Origin: Aquirufa sp.
GTDB taxonomy: Bacteria; Bacteroidota; Bacteroidia; Cytophagales; Spirosomataceae
NCBI GenBank assembly: GCA_030833145.1
Contig: JAURHT010000053.1
Span: forward strand, 1-12,848
Direction: 5' to 3'
DNA length: 12,848 nt
The translations under genes and the position numbers were made by a program. Positions 1-6,325 of this stretch are shown in pieces. The first letter of the stretch is position 1; the number at the start of each line of letters is the position of its first letter. The notes below the pieces were generated by a model. That model was not told the DNA's origin. It did no database searches and saw only the letters and a list, made by a program, of their open reading frames with translations.

Positions 1-179
<179 letters not shown>

Positions 180-182
180 TTA

Positions 183-198
183 TACAAGGAATGTGCCA
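183..198 (-). promoter_or_regulatory. rpoN-type site: Candidate sigma-54-like -24/-12 promoter of dnaK
   Basis: On the minus strand the sequence is TGGCACATTCCTTGTA. Compared with the sigma-54 consensus TGGCACG-N4-TTGCA it keeps TGGCAC, the exact spacing and TTG. It differs at the last consensus G of the -24 box and has GT instead of GC at -12. The site would start transcription roughly 10-14 bases downstream, giving a leader of about 20 bases before the dnaK ATG at 152. No clear TAnnTTTG element is seen on this strand close to dnaK. The match is by eye only, and the imperfect -12 dinucleotide is a real weakness. Confidence 0.35.
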
Positions 199-220
199 TA
201 TGAGATGGCCAAAGGCTTTT

Positions 221-235
221 GTGACATATTGTCAC
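221..235. promoter_or_regulatory. Palindrome GTGACA-TAT-TGTCAC, possible operator or activator site
   Basis: A perfect inverted repeat with 6-base arms and a 3-base centre lies in the dnaK/desaturase divergent region. It is 22 bases upstream of the sigma-54-like site on the minus strand and about 48 bases upstream of the -7-like element of the desaturase gene. It could be the binding site of a dimeric regulator for either gene. It resembles a CRP/FNR site (TGTGA...TCAC), but the half-sites are separated by seven bases rather than six, so that identity is not claimed. Confidence 0.4.
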
Positions 236-283
236 CTTTTGATTTAAAATCAGTGAGCTAACGGAAAAAATGGCGATATGTGG

Positions 284-291
284 TATATTTG
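284..291 (+). promoter_or_regulatory. Bacteroidota-type -7 element upstream of the desaturase
   Basis: TATATTTG fits the Bacteroidota primary-sigma -7 consensus TAnnTTTG exactly. It ends 21 bases before the ATG at 313, which is a plausible short leader. No convincing TTG -33 box is seen 17-23 bases upstream, so the promoter may be weak, or it may be activator-dependent through the palindrome at 221-235. Confidence 0.45.
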
Positions 292-312
292 TACAATAAA
301 AATTAGACAATT

Positions 313-1317
313 ATGTCCGAATCAAAAGATTTTAATTGGGTAGAAGGCCCAGAACCGCACAGAGCGCGTACACGTGCCATTGTGAGAGCGCATCCGGAAG
401 TGAAGAATTTAATCGGAAAGAATCCGATGACTTTCGTTTGGATTTTAGCCTGTGTAGGTATGCAAGTAGCTATGGCTTATTTTATTAAGGATTATCCTTG
501 GTGGGCGATTGTGGGTGTGGCTTGGATTTTTGGGGCATTCCCTACGCATACGTTGTTTGTGTGTATTCATGAGTCTGCGCACAATTTGATTTTCAAAAAG
601 AATTCTTGGAATGTGTTAGCGGGAATCATCGCTAACTTCCCTTCCCTATTTCCCACAGCCATTTCCTTCAAGAATTTCCATTTAAAGCACCATGCTTTTC
701 AAGGAGTTCATGAATTAGATGCTGATTTACCGGATTATTGGGAGGCTAAATTGATCGATAATTATTTTATCGGAAAGATGATTTGGTTGTTGTTGTTCCC
801 TTTCTTTCAAGGTATTCGCACGATGCGTTGTATCGAACTAGCGGTGTTTGATCGTCCGGTGATTATGAATATTATCGCTCAAATAGCCTTTGATGCGGTC
901 ATTGTGTATTTCTGGGGCTGGTCAGCACTAGCCTATATGGGATTAAGCTTCTTATTTTCAGTGGGTTTACATCCTTTAGGAGCACGTTGGATTCAAGAGC
1001 ATTTCTTAGTTTTAGATAAGAACCAAGAGACTTATTCGTATTATGGTAATCTGAATGGTATTAATATGAATGTGGGTTACCACAACGAACACCATGATAT
1101 GCCGTCTATCCCTTGGAATAATTTGCCAAAGTTAAAGGCAGCTGCTCCTGAGTTTTATGACAACTTAAAGTACCACACTTCTTTTGTGAAGTTATTCTTT
1201 ACCTTCTTATTTTCTCAAGAACTTGGTTTATACTCTCGTATAGCCCGAAAAGACCGTGATGGGGTTCCATTGACGGATCAATCGATGCCGGATATTGAGC
1301 TCATCAATAAAGCATGA
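313..1317 (+). CDS. DEGS1-like sphingolipid (dihydroceramide) delta-4 desaturase family protein
   Basis: This 334-residue integral membrane protein carries the three histidine boxes of the membrane fatty acid desaturase fold: HESAH (86-90), HLKHH (123-127) and HNEHH (257-261). These bind the di-iron centre. The resemblance is specifically to the sphingolipid delta-4 desaturase subfamily. The N-terminus has DFNWV and the PH...R...HPE pattern of the Lipid_DES domain (residues 6-40). The C-terminal half has ETYSYYG, NVGYHNEHHD and FYDNL, all of which I recognise from animal DEGS1. The length also fits that family (about 320 residues). Hydrophobic segments lie at about 41-58, 62-84, 155-166 and 185-218. 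The animal enzyme introduces the 4,5-trans double bond into dihydroceramide using O2 and cytochrome b5; a C4-hydroxylase activity (DES2 type) is also possible. The DEGS1 myristoylation start (MG) is absent (MSES here). It is a single-gene unit with its own promoter and ends before the terminator at 1401-1437. Family assignment is strong; the substrate is inference. Confidence 0.88.
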   Translation: MSESKDFNWVEGPEPHRARTRAIVRAHPEVKNLIGKNPMTFVWILACVGMQVAMAYFIKDYPWWAIVGVAWIFGAFPTHTLFVCIHESAHNLIFKKNSWNVLAGIIANFPSLFPTAISFKNFHLKHHAFQGVHELDADLPDYWEAKLIDNYFIGKMIWLLLFPFFQGIRTMRCIELAVFDRPVIMNIIAQIAFDAVIVYFWGWSALAYMGLSFLFSVGLHPLGARWIQEHFLVLDKNQETYSYYGNLNGINMNVGYHNEHHDMPSIPWNNLPKLKAAAPEFYDNLKYHTSFVKLFFTFLFSQELGLYSRIARKDRDGVPLTDQSMPDIELINKA

Positions 1318-1320
1318 TTT

Positions 1321-1348
1321 AAAGCACAAAGAATAAAGCACAAAGAAT
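1321..1348 (+). repeat. Two tandem copies of a 14-base unit, AAAGCACAAAGAAT, with an inverted partner near 1450-1468
   Basis: The unit AAAGCACAAAGAAT occurs twice without spacing right after the desaturase stop codon. On the other side of the terminator, at 1450-1458, CTTTGTGCT is the exact complement of AGCACAAAG in each unit, and GCTTTA follows at 1463-1468. The two 3' ends of the convergent genes therefore carry facing copies of the same words around the terminator. They could form an outer stem enclosing the terminator hairpin, or be copies of a dispersed intergenic repeat. Which of these holds cannot be told from one window. Confidence 0.6.
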
Positions 1349-1400
1349 AAATATTGAATCGCCTGTGGCGATAAGTTTAGGAAATGTGTTTTACGAATTC

Positions 1401-1437
1401 ATTAAAAAAGGGATCAAGAATTGATCCCTTTTTTAAT
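1401..1437. terminator. Bidirectional intrinsic terminator between convergent genes
   Basis: The segment forms a perfect 17-base-pair stem with a GAA loop at 1418-1420. The core is GGGATCAA paired with TTGATCCC. The stem is flanked by A6 on the left and T6 on the right, so it provides a U-run on either strand. It sits between the ends of the desaturase (1317, plus) and the maltose phosphorylase (1466, minus) and can stop transcription from both. Confidence 0.88.
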
Positions 1438-1465
1438 ACATAACTTTTACTTTGTGCTCTATGCT

Positions 1466-3736
1466 TTATACTTTAGAAAGCACCCGCGCTTCCCCATGCA
1501 CAACCACCGTCAATTCCGGTCCCGACAAATTAGTAATTTCCACTCCGGACTTTTTCACAGCGATGTTTAATTGATTCGCACGGAAGTTGATTTTGAAGGA
1601 GAATTCGTTCCATTGTTTTGGCAAGAAAGGATTGAAATGCAAAGTGTGATCCTTTAAGCGCATTCCACCAAAACCTTTGATAATCGACATCCAGGTTCCC
1701 GCCATACTCGTGATGTGGCAACCATCTTCCGTATCATTATTGTAATCATCTAAGTCTAGACGTGCGGCACGTGTATAGAATTCGTAGGATTTGTCTTCTT
1801 TACCTAGCTTAGCGGCTAAAATGCTGTGAACACATGGGCTTAACGAAGATTCGTGTACCGTGATAGGCTCATAGAAATTGTAGTTGCGCTCTAATTCTTC
1901 TAGGCTGAAATCGTCTTCAAAGAAATAAATCCCTTGTAATACGTCTGCTTGCTTGATGTAGCAAGAACGTAGGATGCGATCCCAAGACCATTTTTGGTTA
2001 ATGGGTCTTTCTGCTGCAATTGTATCAACGGGTGCAATGACTTTGTCTAAGAAACCATCTTGTTGTAAATAGATTCCCTGCTTTTCATCGCGTGGGAAAT
2101 ACATGTTTTCGATGATGTGCTGGAATTGTGCTATTTCCTCTTTTGCAAAGGCTGTGGAAGTAATTTTAGCCGCAGCTTCTGCAGGGTAATTCTGTTGAAT
2201 CTCTGCAAAAACTTCAAGCGTGTATTTTAAGCACCAAGTAGCGATGTAATTCGTGTACCAGTTGTTGTTAACGTTGTTTTCGTATTCGTTAGGGCCAGTT
2301 ACGCCTAGCATGACGTATTTCTGTTTGTTTTCTGACCAGTTTACGCGTTGTGCCCAGAAACGTGCGATTCCGACCAACACTTCCCAACCGTATTCTACTA
2401 GATGTTTACGGTCGTCAGTGTAATTCACGTAGTCCATAATCGCGTAGGCGATAGCTCCGTTACGGTGGATTTCTTCGAAGGTGATTTCCCACTCGTTGTG
2501 GCACTCTTCTCCGTTCATCGTTACCATCGGATAAAGGGCTGCGCCATTATTAAAGCCTAATTTGCCTGCGTTTTCAATGGCGCGATCTAATTGCTTCCAA
2601 CGGTAGATTAATAGGTTTTTAGAAACTTTTGCTGGAGCGGTCCCTAAATAGAATGGTATACAATAAGCTTCTGTGTCCCAATAAGTTGATCCGCCGTATT
2701 TCTCGCCGGTAAAGCCTTTAGGCCCAATATTCAAACGATCATCCTCTCCTGTATAGGTTTGGTTCATTTGGAATATATTGAAACGTATACCTTGTTGAGC
2801 GGATGCATCACCTGAAATGATGATATCGTTGATAGCCCATTTAGTCGCCCAAGCAGCGGCTTGTTCTTGCAACATTTGGTCAAAACCTTTCGCTGAAATT
2901 CGCGCTAAGTAATCTGATGCAATCTTTTCAAAAGAGGCAGTAGGGTGATTCTCTGAGCTGATATTAACCGCATACTTGATGATGGTTAATTTTTCCCCTT
3001 GCTTTGCAGATAGCGTGTAAGCAAGCTCACTGTATTTTTCGCGCGTTGTTGAGGTAGCTTTTGGGTCTATTTTCTGACCATTGGCTATAATCTCGATTTG
3101 CTGAGCTGTAATGACTTCGAAGCCTGTTTTCTTGGTTTTGGACCAAACAAAATTCGAACCCACTTTTACCTCATCCCAGAATTTCTCATCGTAGTTCGAG
3201 TCTTTATTCTTGATGTCTCCATCGATAAAGGCTTTCATTTGAATTTCTTCTGTGAAGTTAAGCGGTGTGATGGAATAGGAAATGACACCTGATTCATCAT
3301 CTGCCATACTATTTAAGCGGATGGATTCAATGGCTAATCGCTTACCATTAGAAAGTGTGATTTCGCAGGTACGAAGGATATAACCCTCCTTCATATTCAA
3401 TTCACGGTAAAATGTATGAATTTCACTCGTGTGTAAATCGACTTCTACTCCCCCTATTTGGATGGATAATCCATTCCAATTAGCGGCATTTAATACTTTG
3501 GCAAAATATTCTGGATAACCGTTTTTCCACCAACCTACACGTGTTTTATCTGGGTAATAGACACCCGCGACGTAATTTCCTTGTAAGGTTTTCCCTGTGT
3601 AGGTTTCCTCAAAAGACCCTCTTTGTCCCATACGGCCGTTGCCCAGGGAAAAAATGGATTCAGTGATTTCGTTATAGGCGGGGTGGAATTGGTCTTCGAT
3701 AACCTTCCACTCATCAATTTTAAGGTATTGCTTCAT
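1466..3736 (-). CDS. malP-like (GH65): Glycoside hydrolase family 65 phosphorylase, probably maltose phosphorylase
   Basis: This 756-residue protein has the length and the motifs of GH65 disaccharide phosphorylases; Lactobacillus brevis maltose phosphorylase is about 754 residues. The catalytic-acid motif GPNEYENN spans residues 481-488, with E484 the expected general acid, and is followed by NNNWYTN. Also visible are YGGSTYWDTEA (347-357), NGEECHNEWE (408-417), IKQADV (594-599) in the substrate loop, HESSLSP (628-634), and ED.CHITSMAGTW (670-682) near the phosphate site. The N-terminal beta-sandwich covers roughly 1-270, the (alpha/alpha)6 barrel follows, and a small beta domain starts at about 690. 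There is no signal peptide, so it is cytosolic. It is expected to split maltose with phosphate into glucose and beta-glucose-1-phosphate (EC 2.4.1.8). The gene lies 80 bp downstream of pgmB, whose enzyme converts that product. Kojibiose, nigerose or trehalose phosphorylase cannot be excluded by eye, but the alpha-amylase and MFS neighbours favour maltose. Confidence 0.93.
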   Translation of the reverse strand: MKQYLKIDEWKVIEDQFHPAYNEITESIFSLGNGRMGQRGSFEETYTGKTLQGNYVAGVYYPDKTRVGWWKNGYPEYFAKVLNAANWNGLSIQIGGVEVDLHTSEIHTFYRELNMKEGYILRTCEITLSNGKRLAIESIRLNSMADDESGVISYSITPLNFTEEIQMKAFIDGDIKNKDSNYDEKFWDEVKVGSNFVWSKTKKTGFEVITAQQIEIIANGQKIDPKATSTTREKYSELAYTLSAKQGEKLTIIKYAVNISSENHPTASFEKIASDYLARISAKGFDQMLQEQAAAWATKWAINDIIISGDASAQQGIRFNIFQMNQTYTGEDDRLNIGPKGFTGEKYGGSTYWDTEAYCIPFYLGTAPAKVSKNLLIYRWKQLDRAIENAGKLGFNNGAALYPMVTMNGEECHNEWEITFEEIHRNGAIAYAIMDYVNYTDDRKHLVEYGWEVLVGIARFWAQRVNWSENKQKYVMLGVTGPNEYENNVNNNWYTNYIATWCLKYTLEVFAEIQQNYPAEAAAKITSTAFAKEEIAQFQHIIENMYFPRDEKQGIYLQQDGFLDKVIAPVDTIAAERPINQKWSWDRILRSCYIKQADVLQGIYFFEDDFSLEELERNYNFYEPITVHESSLSPCVHSILAAKLGKEDKSYEFYTRAARLDLDDYNNDTEDGCHITSMAGTWMSIIKGFGGMRLKDHTLHFNPFLPKQWNEFSFKINFRANQLNIAVKKSGVEITNLSGPELTVVVHGEARVLSKV

Positions 3737-3766
3737 TCGGTTTATTAGGTAATCTTAACAATAACA

Positions 3767-3774
3767 CAAAAATA
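3767..3774 (-). promoter_or_regulatory. Candidate -7 element for an internal GH65 promoter
   Basis: The minus strand reads TATTTTTG, an exact TAnnTTTG match, 30 bases upstream of the GH65 start at 3736 and inside the pgmB-GH65 gap. A -33 TTG is not evident. A small inverted repeat, AAAATT-GTA-AATTTT (3776-3790), and the shared 16-base element at 3799-3814 lie just upstream. The second gene of the pair may therefore have its own regulated promoter in addition to read-through from pgmB. The region is A+T-rich, so a chance match is possible. Confidence 0.3.
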
Positions 3775-3798
3775 GAAAATTGTAAATTTTGGACATTT

Positions 3799-3814
3799 CT
3801 GTGCTAGGCTGTTT
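3799..3814. promoter_or_regulatory. Copy 1 of a shared 16-base element in the maltose locus
   Basis: CTGTGCTAGGCTGTTT matches the element at 4535-4550 at 14 of 16 positions, including CTGTGCTAG without change. It lies upstream of the candidate GH65 -7 element, with 24 bases between, in the same orientation relative to minus-strand transcription as copy 2 has to the pgmB promoter. A shared regulator-binding site is the simplest reading, but the regulator is unknown and no regulator gene is in the window. Confidence 0.4.
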
Positions 3815-3816
3815 CT

Positions 3817-4464
3817 TTAAAAAAGAAGTAATTCAGCCGATTTTATTCCAACAAAGTTCGGAATTACCTTATCCGCATCGCTTAAAACAGACCCCTCTCC
3901 TATTCCAATGACCTTCATTCCTCCATTTATGGCAGCTTCCACCCCTGCTTGTGCATCTTCAAATACGATACATTCTGCCGGAGTAAAACCAAGGCCTTCG
4001 GCTCCTTTTAAAAATACTTCTGGATCTGGTTTGCTTTTACTTACTTTATTGCCATCGATGATAAGATCAAACCAAGGCATTAAACCTGTCTTTTCTAAGA
4101 TGATCTCTGCATTCTTGCTGGCAGAACCTAAAGCGATTTTGTAGCCCTCTGCTTTTATTTGGCCTAAAAAATCCACCACACCCGGAAGGATTTCGGATGG
4201 ATTCATATTCGAGATTAAGTGCAAGTAATTGTCGTTTTTTTCTTTTAACCAAGCTTCCTTTTGCTCATCCGTAGCCGAAAAAGAGGCCCAGTCCAAAATG
4301 CGATTCAATGATTCTACTCTGGAAACGCCTTTTAATTGTTCGTTCTGCTCTTCCGTTAATTGGTAGTTGAAATTCTCTCCTAGCATTTTCCAGGCTTGGA
4401 AGTGGTAAATCGCTGTATCAACTAATACTCCATCGAGATCAAAAAGGCAGGCTTTGTAAGACAT
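3817..4464 (-). CDS. pgmB: Beta-phosphoglucomutase (HAD superfamily)
   Basis: This 215-residue cytosolic HAD enzyme lines up almost residue for residue with Lactococcus lactis beta-phosphoglucomutase. FDLDGV at 8-13 gives the phosphorylated nucleophile D9 and the acid/base D11. T17 and H21 fit the cap-hinge and substrate contacts. KGVSR (45-49) is the substrate-specificity loop seen in true beta-PGMs. GSAS (113-116) is HAD motif II, K145 in SKPDP is motif III, and E169-D170 bind Mg2+. It converts beta-glucose-1-phosphate to glucose-6-phosphate through a beta-1,6-bisphosphate intermediate. It is the first gene of the minus-strand pair with the GH65 phosphorylase, which supplies its substrate, and is divergent from the alpha-amylase across 98 bp. 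Start MSYKACLFDLDG at 4464 fits the family length. The pairing with GH65 makes the assignment firm. Confidence 0.95.
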   Translation of the reverse strand: MSYKACLFDLDGVLVDTAIYHFQAWKMLGENFNYQLTEEQNEQLKGVSRVESLNRILDWASFSATDEQKEAWLKEKNDNYLHLISNMNPSEILPGVVDFLGQIKAEGYKIALGSASKNAEIILEKTGLMPWFDLIIDGNKVSKSKPDPEVFLKGAEGLGFTPAECIVFEDAQAGVEAAINGGMKVIGIGEGSVLSDADKVIPNFVGIKSAELLLF

Positions 4465-4493
4465 ATTTAGGTAGGGATTGTTTTAAAGATTAG

Positions 4494-4520
4494 CAAAATT
4501 ATTACATTTACATCTGCCAA
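4494..4520 (-). promoter_or_regulatory. Candidate promoter of the pgmB-GH65 unit
   Basis: On the minus strand a TAATTTTG element (4501-4494) matches TAnnTTTG exactly. TTG at 4520-4518, within a TTTTTTGG run, lies 16 bases upstream. The gap is slightly shorter than the usual 17-23 bases of Bacteroidota promoters. The -7 element ends 29 bases before the pgmB ATG at 4464. This is the best promoter candidate in the 98 bp divergent region; no equally good match was found for the plus-strand amylase. Confidence 0.5.
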
Positions 4521-4534
4521 AAAACCTTTTTCTG

Positions 4535-4550
4535 CTGTGCTAGACAGTTT
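4535..4550. promoter_or_regulatory. Copy 2 of the shared 16-base element in the maltose locus
   Basis: CTGTGCTAGACAGTTT is the partner of 3799-3814. This copy contains a short inverted repeat, CTGT-GCTAG-ACAG (4535-4547). It lies 33 bases upstream of the pgmB -7 element and only 12 bases before the amylase ATG at 4563. If a regulator binds here, it could activate pgmB-GH65 and at the same time affect the amylase promoter or leader. Confidence 0.4.
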
Positions 4551-4562
4551 ATTTTAAATTAT

Positions 4563-6320
4563 ATGCGTAAATTTTATCTTGTTCTATTGTCCGCCTTCTT
4601 AATGTATCCCCTTATGGCTCAGAAAACCGTAAAAACTGATAAACATGTGGTTTACCAAATGATGTTCCATCTTTGGGGAAATCAAAATACAGCTGTCAAA
4701 AGAAACGGTTCTGCTGCTGAGAATGGGGTAACGAAGTTCAAGGATGTATCTATGAAGGGTTTACAAGCCTTGAAAAAGAAAGGCTATTCTCATTTATATA
4801 CAACGGGAATTTTAGAGCACGCGACGATGGAGGATTTTTCCGCTTTCGGATCGCCTTTAGATCATCCACAGGTAGTGAAAGGTCGCGCTGGTTCGCCATT
4901 TGCGATTAAAGATTACTATGATGTGAATCCTTTTTTAGCCGATAAACCGGCAGAACGCATGCAAGAATTTGCTGCTATGTTAGATCGGGTGCATCAAGCA
5001 GATTTAAAATTAGTCTTGGATTTTGTGCCGAATCACTTAGCTAGAGTCTATCATTCAGATCAGAAACCAGCAGGTGTTGTTGATTTTGGCCAAAACGATA
5101 ACAAAGACCTCTCCTTCTCGCCTTCAAATAATTTCTATTATCTACCGGGTACGCAATTTACCATTCCTACGGGAGTGAATCCGCCAGTACCGGTGACAGT
5201 CCCCTATATTGAAATTCCTGCCAAAGTGAGTGGAAACAACGTTTTCTCAGCGCAGCCATCGATTCACGATTGGTTTGAAACGGTAAAATTGAACTATGGT
5301 GTTGATATTCAGCACGGAAATCAAACTCATTTTGATCCGATTCCCGATACTTGGTTAAAAATGACAGATGTATTGTTGTATTGGACTAAAAAGGGCGTGG
5401 ATGGATTCCGCTGTGATATGGCGGAGATGGTGCCAGTAGAATTTTGGGCTTATGCAATTCCTAAAGTGAAAGCTTTAAATCCTGACGTAGTTTTCATCGC
5501 TGAGATTTATAATCCACAAGAATACCGGAAATATATTTTTAAAGGAGGATTTGACTATTTGTACGATAAAGTAGGCCTTTATGATGGAATTCGCCACATT
5601 ATGGAAGAAAAGTCAGGTGCCACAACAGCTGATATTACCCGTGTTTGGCAACAAGAATCAGGTGATTTTGCAAATCATATGTTACGTTTCTTAGAAAACC
5701 ACGATGAAACACGTTTGAATTCACCAGGCTTTGCGGCAACTAATTTTTGGTCTATGATTCCAGGGATGGTGCTGACTGCCAGTATGCATGATGGGCCCTT
5801 GATGATTTATTTTGGTCAGGAGTTTGGAGAGAAAGCACAGGAAATCGAAGGATTTAATGAGGCAGATGATCGTACGACGATGTTTGACTTTTATCGAGTG
5901 GATACGCACCAGCGCTGGTTAAATGGCGGAAAATTTGACGGAGGTAAATTAACTGCAGCTGAAAAAGAAATTGATTCATTCTATAGCGAATTGATAGCTT
6001 GGATTAATTCAAGCGAAGTGATTCAAAAAGGAAAGTTCTTTGATCTTCAATACGCTCAGAATACAGCTTATCCAAAAGATAAAGTTTATGCCTATCTGCG
6101 CTACACGGATAAAGGTCGTAACTTAATCATTTGTAATTTCGATTCAGTCAATCACGATTTCAACATCGAAATACCCACGTTAGCATTGGATATGATGGGA
6201 ATTAAATCCTATGCGCTCAAAACAATTAAATCATTCGTCCCTCCTGCTGCTCAAGCGGGAAAAGTCGAAGGGAATCGTATCCAAATTTCCTCTAATTCAG
6301 CCATCATTATTTCACTATAA
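4563..6320 (+). CDS. Exported GH13 alpha-amylase family enzyme
   Basis: This 585-residue protein starts with a clear signal peptide: MRKF, a hydrophobic core and LMA-QK, with likely cleavage after residue 19. No lipobox Cys is present, so it should be periplasmic or secreted. The four conserved GH13 regions are visible in order. Region I is DFVPNH (153-158), region II GFRCDMAEM (281-289) with nucleophile D285, region III FIAEIY (311-316) with acid/base E314, and region IV ENHDE (378-382) with the third acid D381. A C-terminal beta domain follows from about 490. The enzyme should hydrolyse or transfer alpha-1,4-glucosidic bonds of starch or maltodextrin outside the cytoplasm; subfamily and product size cannot be read from the sequence. 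Its gene is divergent from pgmB-GH65 and only 5 bases upstream of the MFS transporter. It therefore probably feeds maltose or short oligomers to that carrier, much as SusA-type amylases do, but no SusC/SusD pair is in the window. Confidence 0.92.
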   Translation: MRKFYLVLLSAFLMYPLMAQKTVKTDKHVVYQMMFHLWGNQNTAVKRNGSAAENGVTKFKDVSMKGLQALKKKGYSHLYTTGILEHATMEDFSAFGSPLDHPQVVKGRAGSPFAIKDYYDVNPFLADKPAERMQEFAAMLDRVHQADLKLVLDFVPNHLARVYHSDQKPAGVVDFGQNDNKDLSFSPSNNFYYLPGTQFTIPTGVNPPVPVTVPYIEIPAKVSGNNVFSAQPSIHDWFETVKLNYGVDIQHGNQTHFDPIPDTWLKMTDVLLYWTKKGVDGFRCDMAEMVPVEFWAYAIPKVKALNPDVVFIAEIYNPQEYRKYIFKGGFDYLYDKVGLYDGIRHIMEEKSGATTADITRVWQQESGDFANHMLRFLENHDETRLNSPGFAATNFWSMIPGMVLTASMHDGPLMIYFGQEFGEKAQEIEGFNEADDRTTMFDFYRVDTHQRWLNGGKFDGGKLTAAEKEIDSFYSELIAWINSSEVIQKGKFFDLQYAQNTAYPKDKVYAYLRYTDKGRNLIICNFDSVNHDFNIEIPTLALDMMGIKSYALKTIKSFVPPAAQAGKVEGNRIQISSNSAIIISL

Positions 6321-6325
6321 AACCT

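Noticed and set aside
220..236. CRP/FNR site in the dnaK upstream region
   Set aside because: TGTGA and TCAC are present, but the gap is seven bases rather than six and the right half lacks the final A, so the specific assignment is not supported.
3098..3292. Short plus-strand open frame inside the GH65 gene
   Set aside because: It has no motif, no promoter and lies antisense to a gene with strong family evidence.
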